From an uncultured Lachnospiraceae bacterium (GTDB lineage: Bacteria > Bacillota > Clostridia > Lachnospirales > Lachnospiraceae), in contig CAOKWI010000040.1 of the NCBI GenBank assembly GCA_948473115.1, positions 1-40,056 of the forward strand: 40,056 bases of DNA. The letters run 5' to 3'. Position numbers and translations under genes: made by a program. Shown here one piece after another: positions 1 through 7,249 of this stretch; within the stretch, counting starts at the first letter, position 1, and the number at the start of each line of letters is the position of its first letter. The notes below the pieces were generated by a model. The model had not been told where the DNA came from and made no database searches. It saw only the letters and a program-made list of their open reading frames with translations.

Positions 1-62
1 GACAGCATGGCGCCGCCGTCCCTTTAGCAAGCCGCCTGGTACGATCGGGGCTGAACGGTTAC
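1..62. repeat. Dispersed repeat, left copy (inverted relative to right window end)
   Basis: The first ~61 bases match the reverse complement of bases 39961-40025. The outer 24 bases (GACAGCATGG... to ...CCCTT) are identical. A variable A/T-rich centre follows, then CCGCCTGG-ACG-TCGGGGCTGAAC with a few substitutions. Its inner end, CTGAACGGTTAC, belongs to the GTAACAGTTCAG motif seen at several other gene ends. It is noncoding, lying 3' of the DUF4179 gene. Confidence 0.75.
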
Positions 63-78
63 AGCTATGCCGGATCCT

Positions 79-1152
79 TTACCGGATGCTGTCCCAGAAG
101 GATGTTTTCAGTTCAATGGGAATCTCAAACAGCACATCATAGCTGTCATCCGTGATTACTCCGTGGATATCGGCGGCCAGGTTGCTGCGGATGACCTTCA
201 GGGTCAGCTGCGCGCCCACGGTTTCCGGCTTGGTGAACCAGTAGCCGTCCGCGTCTTCCTCATAAGGGTAGAGGGTATAGTGATTGCCCAGTTCGTCGGA
301 CAGGATAAACTGGTATTCGTCTCCGGCGCGTCCTATGCCCTCGCAGTCGATGGACAGCGTGATATAGAGGGCGGATTCCCGCAGGCTGTCCAGGGTGATC
401 TGATGTCCCTCGAACTCATAGGTTCTGCCGATCTGCCATTCCCGGTCCGTGAAGCAGGTCTGGGGAGTGAAGGTATAAGTAAATCCGTCCCCGTCCGCCG
501 CGTAGAGAAGCTGTACAGTGAGTTCCTTGCCGACCAGGCTCTGGCCCTCCAGGCCGTCCAGGTCGATGCAGTACAGGAAGGTGTCTGAGAACTCGTCCGC
601 CGTCCCGTCGGCGTAGGTCTGTGTGTGCAGTCCCCCGGTGTATTCGGACTGGCAGATCACTGTATCCCCGTCTGCAATATAGAAGAACCAGGGCAGGAAC
701 CAGGTGTGGAAGGAGCCGTCCTGGGCCTCCTCCAGCCCGCTCCAGTCGAAGGTATAGCTGAACAGCAGATGGTGGTCCTCCAGCAGGATGCTGTTCAGTG
801 TGCCCTTCACTCCGTCACATTCCTGGGGACCGCCCACGGGAAGGGCGCAGGAGGCCGCAATGGTGTCAAAGTTTTTCAGGATCGTTTCCTGCTCGTGGAG
901 GTGGTCCGCGTGAAAATGTCCCACTGCGAAAACAGCGGCAGCGCTGACTGTGCCAAGCAGCAGGATCATGATTGCGGCCAACAGGACGGTAAGCTTCAGC
1001 TTCCCGGTACGTCCGGTGCTTCCCCCTATTCTGCGATCCTGTGTCCTATGCTGCGTTTTTATGGTGTCCATATATTCCTTGATGTAGCGTTCCTCTACAT
1101 TTCCGATTACATCCATCAATTGCTCATTTGCTTTTCTGCTTGTTGCATTCAT
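79..1152 (-). CDS. DUF4179-type membrane anti-sigma-like protein
   Basis: Encodes 357 residues. A cytoplasmic N-terminus of about 50 residues is followed by one membrane segment (residues ~53-77) and a large extracytoplasmic domain, the layout of DUF4179 proteins found beside ECF sigma factors in Firmicutes. The ATG at 1152 was chosen because AAAGGAG lies just upstream and because it overlaps the sigma-factor stop as ATGA; the open frame runs further upstream, but only as a shadow of the sigma gene. By family context it probably holds the sigma factor at the membrane and releases it on an envelope signal, but no classical anti-sigma zinc motif is visible. The signal it senses is unknown. Confidence 0.8.
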   Translation of the reverse strand: MNATSRKANEQLMDVIGNVEERYIKEYMDTIKTQHRTQDRRIGGSTGRTGKLKLTVLLAAIMILLLGTVSAAAVFAVGHFHADHLHEQETILKNFDTIAASCALPVGGPQECDGVKGTLNSILLEDHHLLFSYTFDWSGLEEAQDGSFHTWFLPWFFYIADGDTVICQSEYTGGLHTQTYADGTADEFSDTFLYCIDLDGLEGQSLVGKELTVQLLYAADGDGFTYTFTPQTCFTDREWQIGRTYEFEGHQITLDSLRESALYITLSIDCEGIGRAGDEYQFILSDELGNHYTLYPYEEDADGYWFTKPETVGAQLTLKVIRSNLAADIHGVITDDSYDVLFEIPIELKTSFWDSIR

Positions 1153-1703
1153 AGGAAAATACTCCTTTCTTCCAGCCAGCTTTTCAGCTTCTTCCGCATT
1201 CTGGAAAGGCGGATGTTGACGGTATTTCTGGTGACGCCGTTCCGGTCCGCCAGGGTCTGTATGGATTCCATGGCAAAGTAACGTCCCATAAAAAGTATTC
1301 TGTCTTCCGTTGAAAGGGAAGACAGAAAGCTGTTTATGGCTTCCCTGAGCGCCTCCGTGTCCTCCGCGGGGCTGGCGTCTGCGGAAATGCAGTCCTCCAG
1401 TTCGTCCAGTGCCACAAGGTATACTCCGCCGCCCCGTTTTTGGGCGGTCATGCGGCGCAGCTTGTCCACAGCCCTGCGTCTGGTCAGCATGGCGGCATAG
1501 GAGGCCACGGATTCCGGACATTGGGGAGGGATGGTATTCCAGATATCCAATAGGGCGTCATTCATACATTCTTCCGCGTCCTGGGCTGTGGGAAGGATAC
1601 GCCCGGCGAAACTTCTCAGCATTCTGCCGTAGCGGCGTATGATCTCATCCAGGGCGGATTCCCTGCGCTGTCCAAGGAGCGCGATGATTTCAGTGTCTTC
1701 CAT
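1149..1703 (-). CDS. ECF-type RNA polymerase sigma factor (sigma-70 family)
   Basis: Encodes 184 residues. Region 2 at the N-terminus contains the recognisable stretch AQDAEECMNDALLDIW followed by YAAMLTRRRAVDKLRR. A C-terminal region 4 helix-turn-helix is seen as QTLADRNGVTRNTVNIRLSR. An ATG 12 codons further upstream is open, but ATG 1703 follows AAAGGAGA at good spacing. It is translationally coupled (ATGA) to the DUF4179 gene, so the two form a sigma/anti-sigma unit. Such pairs usually autoregulate. The genes it controls cannot be told from this window. Confidence 0.88.
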   Translation of the reverse strand: MEDTEIIALLGQRRESALDEIIRRYGRMLRSFAGRILPTAQDAEECMNDALLDIWNTIPPQCPESVASYAAMLTRRRAVDKLRRMTAQKRGGGVYLVALDELEDCISADASPAEDTEALREAINSFLSSLSTEDRILFMGRYFAMESIQTLADRNGVTRNTVNIRLSRMRKKLKSWLEERSIFL

Positions 1704-1808
1704 GTGTTTTCTCCTTTGGTCTTTGATCAAGCATAACACTTATTCTCTGTTTTCGTCCATATAGAGTTGTACCCGGGTTCTCTATCTCTTAAATCGCAAA
1801 AAGAAACG

Positions 1809-1825
1809 GAAACTTTCAAAGTTTC
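1809..1825. promoter_or_regulatory. Perfect palindrome in the divergent sigma/methyltransferase spacer
   Basis: GAAACTTT-C-AAAGTTTC is a perfect 8+8 palindrome, flanked by AAAAAG on the left and CCTTTTT on the right, which extend it imperfectly. It sits between the divergent sigma-factor and methyltransferase genes, just upstream of the predicted methyltransferase -35. It could be an operator, for example for a controller protein or the methyltransferase itself, or a short bidirectional terminator. Confidence 0.45.
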
Positions 1826-1835
1826 TTCCTTTTTG

Positions 1836-1865
1836 GTGACAAAATCCGCTTGCCTGTGGTAAGAT
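1836..1865 (+). promoter_or_regulatory. Putative promoter of the methyltransferase-GHKL-receiver-HNH operon
   Basis: GTGACA (1836-1841), an 18-base spacer and TAAGAT (1860-1865) resemble a sigma-A promoter. Transcription would start about 20 bases before the methyltransferase ATG, giving a very short leader. The match is moderate and unsupported by data. Confidence 0.4.
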
Positions 1866-1891
1866 AAGCAAGAGAAGAAACAGGGCAAAGG

Positions 1892-3328
1892 ATGGCAGAT
1901 CTTATGGGAGAGAAAACATGTAAAGTACCTACACCGATGGGAATGGTTATCCATATGCTGGATAAAGTGGGATATACAAAAAATCTGTATGGGAAAAAGG
2001 TGTTGGAAAATTCATGTGGGGAAGGCAACTTCCTGTGTGAGGTTGTCAAAAGGTATATCCTGGACGCCAGAGAACAAGCGCTGCCGGATGAGCTGATCAA
2101 AGAAGGATTGGAACGGGACATACATGGAATAGAAAAGGAACAGGACATCGTAAAAAAGTGCCTTTCCAATTTGGATGAAACGGCAAGGCAATATAATATT
2201 ACAGGGGTTAATTGGAATGTCCGCGGACAGGACGCACTCTCGCAGGAACTGAAACCGGTTTATCAATTTGTAGTGGGAAACCCGCCATATATTACATACT
2301 ATAACCTGGAACCGGAGGAACGCGGTCACATCCGCCAGGCATTTGAAACCTGTTCAGTGGGAAAGGCGGATTACTATTATGCTTTTACGGAAGCTGCACT
2401 TCGGTCCCTGATGCCGGGAGGAAGAATGATTTATCTGATCCCCAATAATTTTTTGAAAAACAGATTTTCCGATGGCCTGAGAAATTATATCCTGCCACAT
2501 CTGGTAGAGATTGAGGATTACAGGACCAAGAAGCTTTTTGGCGCTTATCTGACATCTTCCGCCGTGGTATTCTGCGTAAAGGAAACAGCAGAAAAGGAGT
2601 TCAGGTATTATGATGTCCAAAACGAAAGAAATATGCAGATCCCAAAAGCGGGGTTGAAGGGGAAATGGTCTTTCTCCACGGAAAGAGACAGGCAGCGGAC
2701 ACCCAGGAGGATGGGAGACTGTTTTCAGATTTCCGCACCGGTTGCCACATTGTTGAATGAGGCATATATCCTGGATCATGTTACGAGATGTGGAAATGGT
2801 GACCTTGAGGTAGAGGGAATCACTCTTGAGCAGGAAGTAGTGCGGCCGGCCGCCAGCCCAAAGAGCAGGCAGCGGGAAAAAGATAATTATATCATTTTTC
2901 CATATTGGTATGATAACAATGGTTCCCTGATGAGATATGAACAGGCAGAATTTGAGCGAAGGTTTCCGGGTGTCTGTGCATACCTGGGGAAATATAAGGA
3001 AAAATTGAGTAAAAGAAACAGTGAAAGGAATTGCAGATGGTATGAATATGGCAGATCCCAGGCATTGGCGCATATCAACCAGCCTAAATTGCTTTTGTCC
3101 ACCCTGGTTACAAACAGGGTGAGATATTATTGCCTTGATAGGGAGACTGTGCCATATTCGGGTATGTATCTGATACCGAAGGAAGGATTTTCATTGGAAC
3201 AGGCAGAAAGGATTCTCATGAGTGATGACTTCTTTGCCTATATTGAAGATATAGGGATTAATGCCAGAGGGAATAGTTACCGCATTAGTCCAAGGGATGT
3301 ATGTGATTATATGTTTGAAGAGGGATGA
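1892..3328 (+). CDS. Eco57I-like N6-adenine DNA methyltransferase
   Basis: Encodes 478 residues. SAM-binding motif I is seen at residues 37-47 (VLENSCGEGNF) and the catalytic amino-methyltransferase motif NPPY at residues 130-133, inside VVGNPPYITYY. This is the N6-adenine signature of Eco57I/TaqI-like enzymes. The C-terminal half (~280-478) would hold target recognition. There is no fused nuclease or helicase, so it is a modification enzyme alone. It is first in a four-gene operon; the next gene starts 7 bases after its stop, and the last encodes an HNH nuclease. Its likely job is marking host DNA. An in-frame ATG at 1904 is an alternative start. Base composition is visibly A/T-richer than the flanking genes. 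Confidence 0.85.
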   Translation: MADLMGEKTCKVPTPMGMVIHMLDKVGYTKNLYGKKVLENSCGEGNFLCEVVKRYILDAREQALPDELIKEGLERDIHGIEKEQDIVKKCLSNLDETARQYNITGVNWNVRGQDALSQELKPVYQFVVGNPPYITYYNLEPEERGHIRQAFETCSVGKADYYYAFTEAALRSLMPGGRMIYLIPNNFLKNRFSDGLRNYILPHLVEIEDYRTKKLFGAYLTSSAVVFCVKETAEKEFRYYDVQNERNMQIPKAGLKGKWSFSTERDRQRTPRRMGDCFQISAPVATLLNEAYILDHVTRCGNGDLEVEGITLEQEVVRPAASPKSRQREKDNYIIFPYWYDNNGSLMRYEQAEFERRFPGVCAYLGKYKEKLSKRNSERNCRWYEYGRSQALAHINQPKLLLSTLVTNRVRYYCLDRETVPYSGMYLIPKEGFSLEQAERILMSDDFFAYIEDIGINARGNSYRISPRDVCDYMFEEG

Positions 3329-3335
3329 CAGGGGA

Positions 3336-5927
3336 ATGCAGATTGAGTTCGCTGTAGGAGCTAAGGCCGCCAGGCTGATTGGCCGGGAAAATATTTCTGA
3401 TGTGGATGGCGCACTGGTTGAATTGATTAAGAACGCATATGATGCCGATGCAACCTGTGTGTGGGTCGATTTTTCCCTACCTTTTCCGGATATACCGCAA
3501 CAGGTTTCTGCCAGTCTGTTTATGGAACACCTGACTGTGGAGGAACTGGCCCGTGTGAGGATGTTTTATGAGGAGAATGCCGGTAACTGGGTCAGGAAGG
3601 AGAATTTGTCTGACGGGCAGGAAGAAGAATTGCGCAGGATACTGTTTTCCCATAATCAGATCGTAGTGGCGGACAATGGCTCAGGAATGACAAAGGATAT
3701 CGTAACATCTGCATGGATGTATATAGGAACCAGTGATAAGGAATATAATGTGGTGTCGCCAAAGGGCCGGATAAAGACGGGGGCAAAGGGGATCGGCCGG
3801 TTTGCCCTGGATAAACTGTCCAGGAAATCAGTAATGTATACCAGGTCGGAAAGCGAAGGTACCGGGGAAGACGGTGCTGCAGGGAATGGTAGCGGTACTA
3901 CGGTTAAGTGGCAGATGAATTGGGATCAGTTTGTCAATGCCAGACTGTTAAAAGATATCAAGGCTGATATGGACGAGATCAGTATATCCTATGAGGAATT
4001 GGTCAGGACGGTGTCAGGAAATCATTTTGACCAGCTGAAGGAACATGACTGGACTACCGGAACCATGGTCATTTTAACACCTGTCAGGGAATCCTGGGGA
4101 GAGCGGCTTTTTCAGAGAGTCAATTCCAATCTGCAAAGTATTAATCCCATTGGGAATGCGGATAAATTCCGTGTTATTGTGAATAACCATTTCTATCCGG
4201 AATACAATTTTGTGACAAAAGAAGTAGCCATAGCCGACGAGGATTATGACTATCGGATCAAGGCCGGATACGACGGGGATCGGATTCTTCGCATCGCTTT
4301 GCTGCGCAATGAGGTGAATATAAAGCGAAAGACGGTTACTATTACAGCAGGGGATGCCTCTACCGAGAGAAAGCTGTCTGAGTTTTGGGAGCGGGAGGCT
4401 TTTCAGGCAGAAGGGTATGGATGGGAAACGTATGGCCAGGAGATCGTGTTTGAGAAGGAAGTGACAGAGCTCCTGCCCCGGGACAGCCTGGATAAAATAC
4501 GCAAGGTGGGTGCGTTTGAGGCTGAGTTATATTTTTTAAGAAGAGATAACAATGAATATGAGATCATGAAGCATGTGGCGGTAAAAAAGCGAAAAAAGCT
4601 GGTGTCGCAGTTTTCCGGAGTAAAGCTGTACCGTGACAGCTTTAAAGTGCGGCCATATGGGGACGAGGGTACGCTGGCGGACTGGCTGGAAATGGGAAGC
4701 AGGGCACAGAGAAGTCCCGCTGCGGTTTCCCATCCAACAGGTTCCTGGCGTGTACAGCCGTATCAGATAATCGGTATGGTGAAGATCGGGAGGGAGACCA
4801 ATCCCAATCTGATAGATACCGCAAACCGGGAGGGAATGGTCCTGAATGAATCCTATTATATCTTTGTGGATTTATTGCAGGAGTGTCTGAAAATATTCGA
4901 ATATGACCGGCAATATGTTTACCGGGAATATGCCAGGTGGAGAAAAGGAATTGAAGAGGAACTGAAGTCCCATATTTCGCGGGTGCAGGAAGCGGCGGTC
5001 AGGGCAAATGCTGAAAAGGGGAGGAAAGCAAAGGAACAGGAACGGGTAGACCGGGAAGAGCGGCATCAGGCAAGGGTAGAAGAAAATGATATGGCTGACG
5101 GACAGGAGGATATGCCGACTGCCGAGGAAATGTTGGACACGGTGTTTGAGATGATGCAGAAGGAAGAAAAGGAGATCAGGAACAGGCAGATGATACAGAT
5201 ACTCAGTTCATCCGGTATTGTGATCAATACTTTTTTCCATGAATTTAATGCCATCAATACCAAATTCCACGTGCAGGCGTCACAGCTGCGAAGCCGGGTG
5301 GAATATGCGATGGGAGGAAAACCATATACAGGTCTGCCGGCCTACAATCCCTATGACAGGCTGGATATCGTGGAGAAGGGTGACGACCTGGTTGCTTCTT
5401 TTTTGGACGTTATCATGGAAGGACTGAGAAAGGCCAATCTGAAATGTGAAAAAGCATCCATGAAAAAACTGACCTGCCATATTTTAGGGAAGTGGAAGCC
5501 GTTGCTGGAGGAAAAGCATATTACCATCGACCCAACAGTTTTCCAGGAGGAGACTTCTGAATTTATGTACTCTATAGCCATGGTAGATATGTATATTATT
5601 CTGAATAATGTTCTTTTGAATGCAACCTGGTTTCTCGAACAGGGGCATCATCCGAACCGCCAGGTTGCTGTGCGGTTTGAGGAAGATGAAGAATACATTT
5701 ATCAATATCTGGAAAACAATGGACCGCCTCTCAGCGATAAATATAAAGGGAATCCGGATATAATATTTGAGATGGGAGAATCCTCAAAAGGCGAAGAAGG
5801 AACAGGTTTGGGTCTATGGGCTGTAAAAGAGGCTGTGGAAAGGTATGATAGTACTGTAAACGTGCTGTCAGAGAAAACAGATGGTTTCGGCATACGCATT
5901 TTATGGAAAAAGGAAAGGAGTCAGTAA
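3336..5927 (+). CDS. Large dual-GHKL protein: MutL/Hsp90-type ATPase plus histidine-kinase-type module
   Basis: Encodes 863 residues. The N-terminal ATPase has all three GHKL boxes: ELIKNAYDADA (N33), ADNGSGM (D113-G117) and GAKGIGR (149-155), in MutL/MORC/Hsp90 style. A middle region is followed by a charged coiled-coil stretch (~540-625). A helix carrying FFHEFNAIN (H635) resembles a histidine-kinase H box. A second ATPase follows with NNVLLNA (N758/N762), ENNGPP in place of the usual DxGxG, an F-box-like IFEMGESSK and a G2 box GTGLGLWAV (822-830). It is cytoplasmic, with no membrane segment. The start at 3336 was chosen from conserved N-terminal sense; an open extension to 3261 overlaps the methyltransferase. 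Its stop overlaps the start of the receiver gene by one base, suggesting they are partners. Related to GHKL ATPases linked with restriction systems; the exact family is not recognised. Confidence 0.85.
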   Translation: MQIEFAVGAKAARLIGRENISDVDGALVELIKNAYDADATCVWVDFSLPFPDIPQQVSASLFMEHLTVEELARVRMFYEENAGNWVRKENLSDGQEEELRRILFSHNQIVVADNGSGMTKDIVTSAWMYIGTSDKEYNVVSPKGRIKTGAKGIGRFALDKLSRKSVMYTRSESEGTGEDGAAGNGSGTTVKWQMNWDQFVNARLLKDIKADMDEISISYEELVRTVSGNHFDQLKEHDWTTGTMVILTPVRESWGERLFQRVNSNLQSINPIGNADKFRVIVNNHFYPEYNFVTKEVAIADEDYDYRIKAGYDGDRILRIALLRNEVNIKRKTVTITAGDASTERKLSEFWEREAFQAEGYGWETYGQEIVFEKEVTELLPRDSLDKIRKVGAFEAELYFLRRDNNEYEIMKHVAVKKRKKLVSQFSGVKLYRDSFKVRPYGDEGTLADWLEMGSRAQRSPAAVSHPTGSWRVQPYQIIGMVKIGRETNPNLIDTANREGMVLNESYYIFVDLLQECLKIFEYDRQYVYREYARWRKGIEEELKSHISRVQEAAVRANAEKGRKAKEQERVDREERHQARVEENDMADGQEDMPTAEEMLDTVFEMMQKEEKEIRNRQMIQILSSSGIVINTFFHEFNAINTKFHVQASQLRSRVEYAMGGKPYTGLPAYNPYDRLDIVEKGDDLVASFLDVIMEGLRKANLKCEKASMKKLTCHILGKWKPLLEEKHITIDPTVFQEETSEFMYSIAMVDMYIILNNVLLNATWFLEQGHHPNRQVAVRFEEDEEYIYQYLENNGPPLSDKYKGNPDIIFEMGESSKGEEGTGLGLWAVKEAVERYDSTVNVLSEKTDGFGIRILWKKERSQ

Positions 5928-6580
5928 TGTATCGGATCGGTATCGTGGATGATGTCCCGGCGGACAGGGGGGATATACAGGTAACCATATTGGACACATG
6001 TAAGGACAAAAATGCGGTACAGTTTAAGGAATATGAACTGTTGAACCGTAAGAAGGACCCTATTTTGAATGAGATAATTGATGATGTGACAGAGGGAGAT
6101 ATTCAGGCATTAATTGTCGATTTCAGGTTGGATACAACGGCTGACGTGATCGAAGGCTGGGAGATCGTCAGGTTTGTGCACGATGAGGCGCCGGAATTTC
6201 CAATGGTTGTTCTCACCCATGCCCCAATGGAAGGTAAAGAATCACCCTATACGGATGCAGACAAAGTATATGCGAAAAAAAGCTTTTTAAAGTCATCCTC
6301 GCCGGAATCCCAGTCCATGGTTGAAAATATTTTCCTGAATATCGACCGGTATGTTGAGAACCGTAAAAATCTTGAGATGTCCCTGGAAGCAGAACTGCGG
6401 AAGCTGGATCAGCACAGCACGGATGAAGAGACCCTGCGGCATATTATGGAGCTGGAGACCCGGCTTAGCGGATACAAAAAAATGAATCAGACAGTATTTG
6501 ACACCCGCTTCGATTTCGGCGGACTGAAGTCTGTATTGGAGGATCTGAAAAAATACGAGGAGATGCTGGGAGACGGATGA
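5927..6580 (+). CDS. Stand-alone response-regulator receiver protein
   Basis: Encodes 217 residues. The N-terminal receiver domain keeps every phosphotransfer residue: acidic pair D8-D9 (GIVDDVP), phospho-acceptor D65 (LIVDFRL), T97 (VVLTHAP) and K117 (VYAKKSF). The C-terminal ~90 residues are predicted helical and charged, with no DNA-binding or enzymatic output domain recognised. ATG 5927 follows AAAGGAG and overlaps the upstream kinase stop (TAATG); the HNH gene begins inside its stop codon (ATGA). By position it should be phosphorylated by the preceding kinase-like protein and act through protein contact, perhaps gating the nuclease or methyltransferase. That link is inference. Confidence 0.85.
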   Translation: MYRIGIVDDVPADRGDIQVTILDTCKDKNAVQFKEYELLNRKKDPILNEIIDDVTEGDIQALIVDFRLDTTADVIEGWEIVRFVHDEAPEFPMVVLTHAPMEGKESPYTDADKVYAKKSFLKSSSPESQSMVENIFLNIDRYVENRKNLEMSLEAELRKLDQHSTDEETLRHIMELETRLSGYKKMNQTVFDTRFDFGGLKSVLEDLKKYEEMLGDG

Positions 6581-7224
6581 GATATGCGGATTTTAAGGAA
6601 CACGAGATAAAAAGAACCTGCCAGAGGACATATGAAAAACCTTCCGGTTACCGGCCTTATCTGAAAAAGGATTTTCATGACCGCTGTTGCTATTGCAATA
6701 TGCCGCAGAACTTGATCACGTCGCCTTTCCATGTGGATCATTTTGTCCCCAGTAAAGAATTTAAGGGTAAGCGGGATAGTCTTTGGACGGACTATGAGAA
6801 TTTAATGTGGTCCTGTCCAAAATGTAATCTCTCAAAAGGGGATAAGTATAAAGGAGATCTGATGGGCAGCCGGGAAATTGTGAATGAATTGTTTTATAAC
6901 CCGGCGGTTACCGATTATAATGAAATATTTTACAGGAACGAATACGGCGGTATTGACTCGGATGACGAAAAAGGCAGGGAAATGATCAAAAGGCTGAAAT
7001 TGTATCGGCCGATACATAATCTGGCATGGCTGGTGGAGCATCTTGAAATATTGTGGAAGAAACTGGAGGAAGAGTTACAACGGGAGACAGATGAGGACAA
7101 AAAAGAAATATTGAACCGTATAAAGGACAAAATTGCAAATATTTATGTGGAACAGGCAATGGCGTTCCGGGCGGCATATAATGGGAGAGTATTTCAGGAA
7201 AGAAATGAGGATGATGAACTATGA
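6577..7224 (+). CDS. HNH endonuclease
   Basis: Encodes 215 residues. A zinc-supported HNH fold is visible: CCYC (37-40), HVDHFVP with catalytic H55, N75 in YENLMW, and CPKCNLSKGD (80-89). The C-terminal half is helical, with no second catalytic domain. Its start overlaps the receiver stop by ATGA, so it is translationally coupled and belongs to the same operon. It is the likely DNA-cutting effector of the island, paired with the adenine methyltransferase as protection. No Cas or phage-terminase neighbours point to another role. Whether it cuts unmodified, modified or invading DNA cannot be read from the sequence. Confidence 0.85.
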   Translation: MRYADFKEHEIKRTCQRTYEKPSGYRPYLKKDFHDRCCYCNMPQNLITSPFHVDHFVPSKEFKGKRDSLWTDYENLMWSCPKCNLSKGDKYKGDLMGSREIVNELFYNPAVTDYNEIFYRNEYGGIDSDDEKGREMIKRLKLYRPIHNLAWLVEHLEILWKKLEEELQRETDEDKKEILNRIKDKIANIYVEQAMAFRAAYNGRVFQERNEDDEL

Positions 7225-7249
7225 ATGGAAAACGGAAGGAGAATACATT

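Noticed and set aside
67..1281. Plus-strand open frames opposite the anti-sigma and sigma genes
   Set aside because: They lie antisense to two well-supported genes, have no ribosome sites and show no family motifs.
1892..7224. Identification as Detocs, BREX, DISARM or a plain type II restriction system
   Set aside because: Detocs lacks a methyltransferase and MutL-like ATPase as I recall it; BREX and DISARM hallmark genes (pglZ, brxC, helicases) are absent; a plain type II system would not need the kinase and receiver.
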